From the NCBI GenBank assembly GCA_013360445.1, contig JABWBP010000017.1:1-64000 (forward strand): a stretch of 64,000 nucleotides of DNA. Direction: 5' to 3'. This DNA comes from Calditrichaceae bacterium (GTDB lineage Bacteria > Calditrichota > Calditrichia > RBG-13-44-9 > J075). Below, in pieces: positions 55,468 through 63,688 of the stretch; positions within the stretch are counted from its first letter, which is position 1, and the number at the start of each line of letters is the position of its first letter. The notes beneath the pieces are model-generated. The model was not told where the DNA came from, did not search any database, and was given only the letters and a program-made list of their open reading frames with translations. A program made the position numbers and the translations under genes.

Positions 55468-56640
55468 GTGAAAGAAGTGGTAATCGTGAAGGGGCTGCGC
55501 ACCCCCTTCAGCAAAGCCGGAACCGTTTTCAAAGACCTTTCCGCGTACGAGTTAGGCAAAATCGTTTTGCGGGAACTGTTAGAGCAGTTGGAACTGCCTC
55601 CCCGGGAGATTGATGAAGTGGTCTGGGGAAATATCGGCCAGCCCGTGGAAGCAGGCAATATCGCCCGGATTATCGCCCTGAAATCCGGCATCCCGCACAC
55701 CACCCCGGCCTATACCGTGCAGCGAAATTGCGCTTCCGGCCTGCAGGCGATCGTTTCCGCTTATTACGAAATCGCCGGCGGCAACGCCGAGGCGGTGATT
55801 GCCGGGGGAAGCGAATCCATGAGCCGGTACCCCCTGCCATTCCCCCGGGCCTTTACGGATTATTCCATTGAAATGAGCCTGGCGCAGACTGCGGACCAGT
55901 TGGCGAAAGAATACTGCATCTCCCGGGAGGAACAGGATCAATGGGCGCTGCTCTCCCACCAGCGCGCCGCCCGGGCCACTTCGGCGGGAATCCTGAAAGA
56001 AGAGATCGCGCCGGTTTTTGCGCCCCCGGAGTATGCCGCGGTGGTGGAAGAGGATAACGGCATTCACAAAGAGCCGAGCGCAGAAGAACTGGCCGGTCTC
56101 TCGCCCCTCTTCGATTCCCGGTACGGAACCGTGACCGCCGGAAACGCCTCCCCCCTCGCCGATGGGGCCGCGGCGCTGCTGCTGATGAGCGCCGGCCGCG
56201 CCCGGGAACTGGGCTACGAAGCGCTGGGAACCGTGCGGTCCTTCGCTTTTGCCGGGGTGGAACCGCTTTACATGGGCACCGGCCCGGCTTACGCCGCCGC
56301 CAAAGCCCTGAAACGCGCCGGGATGAAGTTCTCCGATATTCACCTGACCGAACTCGGCGAAGCGTTTGCGGCGGTAGTTCTGGCCAACGAACGGCTTTTC
56401 GGGGATAAAAAATTTGTAGAAACCACTTTCGGCCAGGCGGGATTGCTCTCCCCCATCGACCGGGGGCGGCTGAACCCCAACGGCGGGGCGATTGCCATCG
56501 GCCACGCCGGGGGAGCTACCGCCGCCCGCCAGGTGCTCACCCTGCTAAAAGAGATGAAACGGCGCAATTTTTCAACCGGCCTGGCGGCGTTGTGCATCAG
56601 CGGCGGCCAGGGCGGGGCGATCATTCTGGAAAGAAAGTAA
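55468..56640 (+). CDS. Thiolase (acetyl-CoA acyltransferase, FadA/FadI-like)
   Basis: A 390-residue thiolase cleaving 3-ketoacyl-CoA. The start is GTG 55468 (AAGGA 9 nt upstream); the TTG at 55447 is less likely. Nucleophile Cys88 (QRNCASG), His346 (IGHAGGAT) and Cys376 (CISGGQGG) are present. Two family positions are altered: the NEAFA/HEAFA loop reads Gly297-EAFA, and GHP reads GHA. A stretch after ESMSRYPLPFP is short, at the loop that covers CoA. First gene of a two-gene beta-oxidation module with the FadB-like gene; a nested repeat separates them. Confidence 0.85.
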   Translation: MKEVVIVKGLRTPFSKAGTVFKDLSAYELGKIVLRELLEQLELPPREIDEVVWGNIGQPVEAGNIARIIALKSGIPHTTPAYTVQRNCASGLQAIVSAYYEIAGGNAEAVIAGGSESMSRYPLPFPRAFTDYSIEMSLAQTADQLAKEYCISREEQDQWALLSHQRAARATSAGILKEEIAPVFAPPEYAAVVEEDNGIHKEPSAEELAGLSPLFDSRYGTVTAGNASPLADGAAALLLMSAGRARELGYEALGTVRSFAFAGVEPLYMGTGPAYAAAKALKRAGMKFSDIHLTELGEAFAAVVLANERLFGDKKFVETTFGQAGLLSPIDRGRLNPNGGAIAIGHAGGATAARQVLTLLKEMKRRNFSTGLAALCISGGQGGAIILERK

Positions 56641-56643
56641 ATC

Positions 56644-56903
56644 AATGCAAAGTGCAAAGTGCAAAATAGAAAGTGCAAAGTGCAAAATAGAAAAGTTTGT
56701 TTCGGGATTTGTTACCGTGCACTTTTTTAAAAACAGCGAATTTAGCGTAATTTGTCATGCCCGAATGTAGTAATCGGACATCCATAGGCTTGATTTTTCC
56801 TGGATTCCCGCTAAAAACATGCGGGAATGACAAAAGTGCACGGTGGTGAAGTTTCGGGATACTTTTTTGCATTTTTCATTTTGCATTTTTCATTTTACAA
56901 TTA
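56644..56903. repeat. Nested dyad repeats between thiolase and FadB genes
   Basis: Outer: AATGCAAAGTGCAAAGTGCA and further copies (56644-56693), with TTTTTGCATTTTTCATTTTG, CATTTTTCATTTT (56866-56900). Middle: CCGTGCACTTTT (56714-56725) and AAAAGTGCACGG (56832-56843), perfect. Inner: TGTCATGCCCG (56753-56763) and CGGGAATGACA (56822-56832), 10 of 11. The fadB reading frame upstream of 56914 only translates the outer arm. Confidence 0.85.
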
Positions 56904-56913
56904 CGGAGTACCA

Positions 56914-59100
56914 ATGTCCCAGGCGTTCCAGGCGGAATTTGTTGAAAAAGGAATTCTAAAAATCATTTTTGATCTCCCCGGTTCCCCGGTGAACCTGTTC
57001 AATGCCGAAACGGTCGAAGAGTTGAATCAACTGATCGAAGAGCTGAAAGCGGATGCGAACGTCAAAGCGGCGTACGTCATCAGCGGCAAGGAGAAGAACT
57101 TTTCAGCCGGGGCGGAGGTGCAGGAAATCTACAACATTACCTCTTCGGAAGACGCCTACGCAAAATCCCGCTTCGGCCAGATGCTCTTCGAGCGCTGGCG
57201 GCAACTGCCTTTCCCCACCCTCGCGGCCATCGACGGGGCCTGCATGGGCGGGGGAACGGAGTGGGCGCTGGCGTTTAGCTACCGCATGGGCAGCGACCGC
57301 CCGGAGACCCGCATCGGCCTGCCGGAGGTCAAGTTAGGCATTATCCCGGGCTGGGGCGGCGCGGTGCGCCTTCCCCGGCTCATCGGGGTCAAAAATGCCC
57401 TGAAGCTGATCCTGAACGGGGAGCCGGTCAGCGGCGCCGAGTCCTACCGCATCTGCCTGACCGATGATCTCGCTCCCCACAAAATGCTCGACCGGGCGGC
57501 GGTGGAATTCCTGCAAAAAGTCCTCGCCTCCGGCGACCGGGAAATCCTCCAGCGCCGGCGCAAAAACCCGGAACGGCGGGGATTCCGGGAATCCTTCCGG
57601 TTAGGGCGCAACCAGGTTTTCCGCAAAACCCGCAAAGAGATCTTCCGCAAAACCGGGGAGCAATACCCCGCCCTGCTGGCCGGCTTGCAAGCGGTGATGT
57701 TTTCCTGCGACAACCAGTTGGAAGACGCGCTGATGTTCGAGGCGCGCAAATTCGCGGTGTTAGCCGCCTCCCCCACCTGCCGCAACCTGCTCTGGATCTA
57801 TTTTCTGAATGAAGAGATGAAGAAATCCAACGGGGTAAAGGCGCGGGAGATCGTTCCGGAAAAAATTTCCCGCCTGGGGGTCCTGGGCGCCGGGGAGATG
57901 GGCAGCGGGCTGGCCTACTTAGCGGCGCTGAACGGCCAGCCGGTGCGCCTGAAAGACGCCGCCTACCCGCCCCTCTCCCGGGCGCTGGCCGGCATCTGGC
58001 AATTGTTCGAGCGCCAGGTAAGCCGGGAGCGCCTGACCGCCCGCCAGGCGGAATTGAAAATGGACCTGCTCAGCCCTACCATCGAATACAGCGGCTTCGC
58101 CCGGGCAGACCTGGTGATGGAGGCGCTCCCGGATGACCGGGTGCTCAAAAAAGAAATTCTGAAAAAAGCCGAGGAGTGTACCCGGGAGGGAGCAATCCTG
58201 ACCACCGCTGCGGCCGCGTTTCCGGTGTCGGAAGTGGCCAAACATTGCCTCCGCCCGGAACGGCTGGCCGGTTTTAACGGCGTTTACCCGGTGCACAAAA
58301 TGCGCCTGGTGGAGATCGTGCAGGCAAAACAGACCTCCGACCAGACCGTGGCCACCCTGTACGAATTGGCCAGGCAGTGGGGGAAATTTCCCGTGGTGGT
58401 GCAGGATCGCCCGGGATTTCTGCTGAATCGGCTGTTGGCCCCATACTTAGCCGAGGCGCTGGCGCTGTTGGAATCCGGTGCGCCGATCCACTGGGTGGAC
58501 CTGGCCATGATCCGTTTCGGGATGTCCCGGGGTCCCTTTCAGATGTTAGATGAACTGGGGCGGGAAAAAGCCGGAAAACTGCTGCGCTCCCTGCAAACTT
58601 ACCTGGGCAAGCGCTTCCCGCGGTCGGGGCTGTTAGAAGAGCTGCTCAAGAACTCCCGGGCAGAGGATGGCCAGCAATGGAGATTTTACCTGCCCGGCCG
58701 CAGCGAAGTAAAAAAGAAGAATGTGAACCGGCGATTGTACAAAGAGCGAAAAATCAGGCTGAAAAAAACCTTCGAGATGGCGGAAATTCAGGATCGGCTG
58801 CTATTGTTGATGATCAACGAAGCGGCGATTTGCCTGGAAGAGAAAATCGTGGAGCGCCCCGGGAGCATCGACGCGGCGACCCTTTTCGGCATGGGATTCC
58901 CGAAATTTCGCGGGGGGCTGCTGCGCTACGCCGATTCCATCGGGATTGCAAAAATTATGGGCCGGCTGTGGTATTTTTCGGAAATGGTGGGAGAGCGCTA
59001 CGCCGCCGCCCCGCTGTTGAAGCGGATTTCCGAATCGGGCAAGGAGATATACGAATTCCTCTCGGAAAAAGAGGCGAATGGCGCTCCCGGGGACAAGTAA
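56914..59100 (+). CDS. FadB/FadJ-like multifunctional beta-oxidation protein, dehydrogenase His replaced
   Basis: A 728-residue protein starting at MSQAFQAEFV (ACGGAG upstream). The N-terminal enoyl-CoA hydratase has both acids, Glu116 (GGGTEWALA) and Glu136 (LPEVKLG). The Rossmann domain of 3-hydroxyacyl-CoA dehydrogenase is present (GVLGAGEMGSG, about 328-338). The catalytic dyad is broken: where E. coli FadB has His450 (in GMHFFNPVH) and Glu462, here the aligned residues are Asn455 (GFNGVYPVH) and Glu467. The hydratase is likely active and the dehydrogenase doubtful. C-terminal helical domains are complete. Confidence 0.88.
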   Translation: MSQAFQAEFVEKGILKIIFDLPGSPVNLFNAETVEELNQLIEELKADANVKAAYVISGKEKNFSAGAEVQEIYNITSSEDAYAKSRFGQMLFERWRQLPFPTLAAIDGACMGGGTEWALAFSYRMGSDRPETRIGLPEVKLGIIPGWGGAVRLPRLIGVKNALKLILNGEPVSGAESYRICLTDDLAPHKMLDRAAVEFLQKVLASGDREILQRRRKNPERRGFRESFRLGRNQVFRKTRKEIFRKTGEQYPALLAGLQAVMFSCDNQLEDALMFEARKFAVLAASPTCRNLLWIYFLNEEMKKSNGVKAREIVPEKISRLGVLGAGEMGSGLAYLAALNGQPVRLKDAAYPPLSRALAGIWQLFERQVSRERLTARQAELKMDLLSPTIEYSGFARADLVMEALPDDRVLKKEILKKAEECTREGAILTTAAAAFPVSEVAKHCLRPERLAGFNGVYPVHKMRLVEIVQAKQTSDQTVATLYELARQWGKFPVVVQDRPGFLLNRLLAPYLAEALALLESGAPIHWVDLAMIRFGMSRGPFQMLDELGREKAGKLLRSLQTYLGKRFPRSGLLEELLKNSRAEDGQQWRFYLPGRSEVKKKNVNRRLYKERKIRLKKTFEMAEIQDRLLLLMINEAAICLEEKIVERPGSIDAATLFGMGFPKFRGGLLRYADSIGIAKIMGRLWYFSEMVGERYAAAPLLKRISESGKEIYEFLSEKEANGAPGDK

Positions 59101-59145
59101 CGCAACCGCGCCACGCTTGTAAAATCTACTGTCTGGGGAATGTAA

Positions 59146-60414
59146 ATGAAGACATCCTCCAGGGTTGCTGAAGTAACTCTCGGCCTGCGCGCCAACTGGC
59201 AGCAATTCTGGCTGTTAGTGCTCATCAATGCCTTTGTGGGAGCAATGGTGGGATTGGAGCGTACCGTGGTTCCCCTGATCGCCGAAACCGAGTTCGGTTT
59301 GGTCTCCAAGACGGTCATCCTTTCTTTCATCATCAGCTTCGGGGTGGTAAAAGCCCTGGCAAATCTCTTTGCCGGGCGTTTTTCCGACCGCCTCGGGCGC
59401 AAGCCGATTTTGATCTTTGGCTGGCTGATGGGATTACCGGTTCCGTTTTTAATCATCTTCGCGCCCGCCTGGGAATGGATTGCTTTTGCCAATGTGCTGT
59501 TGGGGATCAACCAGGGATTAAGCTGGTCCACCACCGTCATTATGAAAATTGATCTGATAGGCCCAAAACAGCGCGGATTGGCGATGGGGTTGAATGAATT
59601 TGCCGGCTACCTGGCGGTTTCCTTAGCTGCATTTATGACCGGCTACTTAGCCGCCAATTACAACCTGCGCCCGGCGCCATTCTATCCCGGTTTTGTTTTT
59701 GCGGGATTGGGATTACTGCTCTCGATATTTTTTGTGAAAGAAACCCGCTCCCATGCCCGCCGGGAAGCGCAGATGAAGGAAGCCGATGAACCGCCGGCGG
59801 GGGATCATTCGCAAAAAATGTCCTTCGCCCAAATTCTGCTGCTGACAAGTTGGAAAGACCGGGCGCTCTTTTCCGCCAGCCAGGCCGGGATGGTCAACAA
59901 CCTCAACGATGGGATGGTGTGGGGGCTGCTGCCGATTTTTCTGGCGCAATCCGGTTTAGCGGTGGAAAAAATCGGCGTCATCGCCGCGGCTTATCCGGCG
60001 GTGTGGGGGTTGGCGCAATTGCTAACCGGCGCACTCAGCGACCGCTGGGGGCGGAAGTGGATGATTGCCGCGGGGATGTGGGTGCAGGCCGCGGGGATCG
60101 GCTGTTTTGTCATCGGAAGCGCTTTTTGGACCTGGCTCAGCGGCGCGGTGATACTGGGATTGGGAACTGCCCTGGTATATCCCACCCTGCTGGCGGCCAT
60201 CAGCGACGTGGCGCATCCCCACTGGCGGGCCACATCGGTGGGCGTCTATCGCCTGTGGCGCGACGGGGGGTATGCGATTGGGGCGCTGGCCTCCGGGATC
60301 ATCGCCGACGCCCTGGGCATTCCGGTTGCGATTGCGGCCGTTGGAGGAATAACGTTTTTATCGGGAATTATGGTCGCTGCGGTAATGTACGAGACATTAC
60401 CAATAAAGAGATGA
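59146..60414 (+). CDS. MFS transporter
   Basis: A 422-residue inner-membrane protein with 12 predicted helices. The MFS loop 2-3 motif is GRFSDRLGRKP (about 78-88), repeated in the second half as GALSDRWGRKW. A polar loop (about 198-230) separates the halves. Drug or metabolite exporter; substrate unknown. It follows the FadB gene by 45 nt and is probably cotranscribed. Confidence 0.88.
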   Translation: MKTSSRVAEVTLGLRANWQQFWLLVLINAFVGAMVGLERTVVPLIAETEFGLVSKTVILSFIISFGVVKALANLFAGRFSDRLGRKPILIFGWLMGLPVPFLIIFAPAWEWIAFANVLLGINQGLSWSTTVIMKIDLIGPKQRGLAMGLNEFAGYLAVSLAAFMTGYLAANYNLRPAPFYPGFVFAGLGLLLSIFFVKETRSHARREAQMKEADEPPAGDHSQKMSFAQILLLTSWKDRALFSASQAGMVNNLNDGMVWGLLPIFLAQSGLAVEKIGVIAAAYPAVWGLAQLLTGALSDRWGRKWMIAAGMWVQAAGIGCFVIGSAFWTWLSGAVILGLGTALVYPTLLAAISDVAHPHWRATSVGVYRLWRDGGYAIGALASGIIADALGIPVAIAAVGGITFLSGIMVAAVMYETLPIKR

Positions 60415-60507
60415 GAAGAGAAGATAATCAGAAAAAAATATTGGGATTCGATGGGATGTCTATTTCTACAACCCCTTCGTGGCAATACCTGCTCATAGGC
60501 ATAGTGC

Positions 60508-61923
60508 TTAGACCGGTTTGATGTTCCGGTTCGTGCGGAACACGTTCCGCGGATCCCATTTCGCTTTGACCTCGGCAAGCCGTTGGAGTCCCTTGCCGAG
60601 CGCGGCCTCGATGCGTTCGGGACCTTCGTCTTCTGTCAGGAAGTTGATGTAGGTGCCACCGGTAGAGAACGATTTCATGTCCTCCCACGCCTCGCGTGCC
60701 CATTCGATGTTCCCCCTGTCATCGCCCGCTTGCTCCCATGAGCCTGCTATGTTGAGCACGTAGCGTGCATCGCGGTTGCCGGCGGGAGAGTGCTCCTCTT
60801 CGAGCCGGTTGAGAGCACCTTCGATCTGGAACAGGATCACGGCCGAGTGAGGCGACCGGATTTTTGCCGCATGCTCGATAACCTTTTCGCACAGGGCCGG
60901 CTCGATGGCTGGGAGATACTCACTCTTCCAGTAGTAGCGCCGGCCCTTTGGCTGCGTCGCGTCGAGCAGCGACTGCATCTGCGCGTACGGCCGGCGCACG
61001 AGCACATCACCGACGGGATTGCCGAACGATTTGATGGGGGCGACGAGCTTCTCGCCCTCCTCGGATCTCCCGCTGTAGCAGGCAAGTATCGCCACAATCG
61101 GCTTCCCGTGCATGTCTTTCGGTAGCCACGGTGCAGGGGGCGCCGGGCGCATGAACGCGACGAGCGTGAGTTCGGGCGGGGCCTTCGCCGCGAATGTCCG
61201 GTACAGCTCGAGCACCTCCGGCGCCGCGCTTGCGGTCCAGGCTACGATGCCACCGATGACCTCCGGACCGACAGGGTAGAGCACGTAATCGATGCCGGTC
61301 ACGACACCGAAATTCCCGCCACCGCCCCGCAGCCCCCAGAAGAGATCCGCGTTCTCGTCGTTGCTCGCCCGCACCAGCCGTGCGTCGGCGGTCACGACGT
61401 CCATTCCGACAACGTTGTCCGACGTCCAACCCCAACGCCTCGTCAGGTAGCCGAATCCACCACCCAGGGTGAGTCCTGCGACGCCGGTGAGTGAGACGAA
61501 GCCGAGGACGGCGGCAAGGCCGTACGTCTGCGTTTCGCGATCCACGTCGCCGAGCAGACAACCGGCCTGCACGTGGGCAACCTTTCGCTGTGGGTCCACC
61601 CATACGCCTCGCATGAGTGACATATCGAGCATCAACGCGCCGTCGGCCGTGGCCAGGCCTGCGATGTTGTGCCCCCCGCCTTTGATGCAGAGCAGAAGTT
61701 CGTGTTCGAGCGCGAACTGCACACACGCAATCACATCGGCGGTGCCGAGGCAGCGCGCAATGACGGCGGGCTTTCTATTGATCATGCCGTTCCATACGGT
61801 TCGGGACTCATCATAGCCGACATGGCCAGGTACGAACACCGGCCCCCGCAGACGCATCTTCAAACTGTCGAGTGTTTCCTGCTTCAGGTCGATCTCGCGA
61901 CCTTCCATCGTTTTCATAGTCAT
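60508..61923 (-). CDS. FAD-linked oxidase with BBE domain
   Basis: A 471-residue PCMH-type flavoprotein. The FAD segment has CIKGGGHNIAG, whose His is the usual covalent flavin site, followed by GLTLGGGFGYLTRRWGWTSDNV. In bicovalent members a Cys follows in that last block; here it is Ser, so a single His link is expected. The BBE domain ends the protein (GTYINFLTEDEGPERIEAA, WDPRNVFRTNRNI). Members oxidise sugars, alcohols or secondary metabolites. G+C and codon use (CGC, GCG, ACG-rich) look different from neighbours, a sign of transfer. Ribosome site AAGGAA 5 nt before ATG. Confidence 0.88.
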   Translation of the reverse strand: MTMKTMEGREIDLKQETLDSLKMRLRGPVFVPGHVGYDESRTVWNGMINRKPAVIARCLGTADVIACVQFALEHELLLCIKGGGHNIAGLATADGALMLDMSLMRGVWVDPQRKVAHVQAGCLLGDVDRETQTYGLAAVLGFVSLTGVAGLTLGGGFGYLTRRWGWTSDNVVGMDVVTADARLVRASNDENADLFWGLRGGGGNFGVVTGIDYVLYPVGPEVIGGIVAWTASAAPEVLELYRTFAAKAPPELTLVAFMRPAPPAPWLPKDMHGKPIVAILACYSGRSEEGEKLVAPIKSFGNPVGDVLVRRPYAQMQSLLDATQPKGRRYYWKSEYLPAIEPALCEKVIEHAAKIRSPHSAVILFQIEGALNRLEEEHSPAGNRDARYVLNIAGSWEQAGDDRGNIEWAREAWEDMKSFSTGGTYINFLTEDEGPERIEAALGKGLQRLAEVKAKWDPRNVFRTNRNIKPV

Positions 61924-61980
61924 GGTTCCTTTGTATATTTATTACACTGTAAATGCGAATGCCTATACCATCTTGCCAGA

Positions 61981-62238
61981 TCAAGTTCGGTGAAAGGGCT
62001 CGACATCACTGATGTCAAACCTGGTGAGTTTGGTGACCCGTGCTTTGTTGCGCACCAACGACGGTACGGCCAGGCGCGCCTGGTCTTCATTCTCGGCTTC
62101 GATAATAGCCCAGCCGCAGTGTACATCTGCTTTGCACCCCCACATAAAATGATGGAGATACCCCATCGCATACACTTGCTGTACTAACGACTTACATTCT
62201 TCTGCTGTGTGTGGGGTTGCGATCATATAACTTTCCAT
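61981..62238 (-). CDS. Conserved 85-residue hypothetical protein
   Basis: Starts at MESYMIATPHTAEECKSLVQ (ATG 62236-62238, GGAG 8 nt upstream); the upstream frame to 62367 is rejected. It contains GYLHHFMWGCKADVHCGWAI and IIEAENEDQARLAVPSLVRN. The pattern of alternating strands and helices suggests a ferredoxin-like alpha-beta fold of the dimeric barrel type, with two cysteines. No function known to me. Fifth position in a five-gene minus-strand run that includes the candidate selenoprotein. Confidence 0.75.
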   Translation of the reverse strand: MESYMIATPHTAEECKSLVQQVYAMGYLHHFMWGCKADVHCGWAIIEAENEDQARLAVPSLVRNKARVTKLTRFDISDVEPFHRT

Positions 62239-62261
62239 AAATAGCTCCTCTTCTTGAAAGC

Positions 62262-62290
62262 CCTTGCGGAGGTTTGGAACCACCGCAAGG
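62262..62290 (-). other. Hairpin between methyltransferase and small-protein genes
   Basis: CCTTGCGG-A-GGTT, loop TGG, AACC-A-CCGCAAGG: 12 bp with one A-A mismatch. It lies just upstream of the ribosome site of the 85-residue protein. A terminator or translation-control element. Confidence 0.6.
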
Positions 62291-62332
62291 CATGCTTTAT
62301 TATTGCTTGACAGGCGCCGAAAGTTTTGCCGA

Positions 62333-63133
62333 TCAAGCGCCAGGTTTGATGAACCGAAAATGCGCAAGATAGATAGGCAGTTCGTGCCCGGGGAATTGTT
62401 CGAACAGCCAATCGATAAACTCCACGCTAAACAGCGGGTAAAGTTTCAATCGCTCTTTGCTGACAGGCTCTTTGCTCAGAACCTGCGCGTTGGTGAAACC
62501 GGCGTTCTTGGCTTCACGGATGAGGCCTCTCTCCGAGAGGGCGCCCGCCAGTCAGCCAGCGAACGCGGCTTCGCTGTCGAGCACACTGCGCGGCAGTTGG
62601 CCGTTAACGACCGAGTCGGAAAAGACCAGACGCCCGCCCGCTTTCAGCACGCGATACAGTTCCCGGAATGTCTGCCCCTTTTTCGTCGAGAGATTGATCA
62701 CCCCGTTAGAAATGGCCACATCTGCACTCGCTTCGTCGAGCGGGATCTGTTCCATTTTGCCTTCACGGAATTCGACGTTCGTCAAACCCAGGATTTGTTG
62801 ATTGGCGCGGGCGCGTTCGAGCATTTCCGGTGTCATATCCAGGCCGATGACGCGCCCGGTAGGTCCGACTTTTTTCGCGGCGATGAACGTGTCAATCCCT
62901 GCGCCGCTGCCCACATCCAGGACGATTTCGCCGACCTGCAAATCCGCGTAACGGATTGGATTACCGAGTCCAAGCGCATAGTCTTTGACTGATTCAGGCA
63001 ACCAGCCAATCTCGTCGAAATCGTACAAACTTTCCGCAACGCCCATCCCTTGTGGAATAACCGTGCCATAGGATTCGCGGACGATGCGCGCCGCTTCCTC
63101 TACTGACCATTTCGGTTGAGATGAGTTATTCAT
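62333..63133 (-). CDS. ArsM-like SAM methyltransferase, candidate selenoprotein (in-frame UGA at codon 194)
   Basis: A 266-codon gene if UGA (62552-62554) is read as selenocysteine. SAM motif I is VLDVGSGAGID (71-81), then GRVIGLDMTPEMLERAR; ISNGVINLS and RVLKAGGRLVFSD follow. The order and spacing match ArsM-type methyltransferases, which carry W-x-x-C-V-S-G-A-L at the point where this frame reads FAG-UGA-LAGAL. After UGA, 72 codons continue to TGA 62333-62335, giving the normal family length. Other ArsM cysteines (after the conserved YGTV, and in SNC) are absent. A nonsense mutation is the main alternative. The substrate may be arsenite, selenite, tellurite or another; unproven. Confidence 0.75.
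62526..62540 (-). promoter_or_regulatory. SECIS-like hairpin after the in-frame UGA
   Basis: On the minus strand CCTCTC-GGA-GAGAGG: 6 perfect base pairs and an apical loop beginning with GG. The loop starts 17 nt after the UGA. Known bacterial SECIS elements have a small G-starting apical loop roughly 16-37 nt after UGA, as I recall. Lower stem support from GGC and GCC is weak. Confidence 0.55.
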
Positions 63134-63144
63134 AAAGAGACTCC

Positions 63145-63645
63145 TTATTTCTTCGCCGTTCCGATTACAATATCCGGCCTGGTGCTCTCCACAATTGCAA
63201 TCAACTCTCCCTGTTCTTTTGCCGGGACTTTGAATTCATCCAGGATTTTCTTAAAATCCGCTGCCATGGCCTGCCATTCTTTTTCGGTGATATAAAGATG
63301 GGCATGGGCATCTTTCATCGAACGCCCGGTGTATTTCTCCGGCCCGCCGGTGACCTGGCAAACCAGTTCGGTAACGCGATATTTCAGCCCGGCTTTGGGT
63401 ACTCGATCACGGGCTTCTTTAATCCGCGGATTCGCATTCAAAATATCATTTACCAACAGTTTTTCAATAAACGCACCCACCACGGTGGCAATGGCATACA
63501 CCCCGCCCAGCCGCTCATAGAGTGACTTTTCCGGCGCCGGTTGCTGGCCTTGCGGATTTTCCTGGGCAATGAGAGGAGTTGCGCTCCACAGCATAAAGAC
63601 CGCCAACAGTAACAAAATTCCGCTGAAAAAATATTTTGTGAACAT
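63145..63645 (-). CDS. Exported group I truncated haemoglobin
   Basis: A 166-residue protein with a signal peptide (1-27, ending LIAQ). The rest is a 2-on-2 globin: SLYERLGGVYAIATVVGAFIEKLL (helices A/B), the proximal His at about 114 (MKDAHAHLYIT) and the C-terminal helix EWQAMAADFKKILDEF. It would bind oxygen or NO in the periplasm. The stop is 11 nt before the methyltransferase start, so the two are likely one transcript. Confidence 0.85.
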   Translation of the reverse strand: MFTKYFFSGILLLLAVFMLWSATPLIAQENPQGQQPAPEKSLYERLGGVYAIATVVGAFIEKLLVNDILNANPRIKEARDRVPKAGLKYRVTELVCQVTGGPEKYTGRSMKDAHAHLYITEKEWQAMAADFKKILDEFKVPAKEQGELIAIVESTRPDIVIGTAKK

Positions 63646-63688
63646 GATACTTTCTCCTTGTTAAATGGTTTTTGAAATGATGGAAGCT

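Noticed and set aside
62552-62554. UGA in the methyltransferase as a simple nonsense mutation
   Set aside because: Not excluded, but ranked lower: the frame downstream is undamaged, ends at the family length, and the UGA sits at a functional cysteine position with a SECIS-like hairpin after it.
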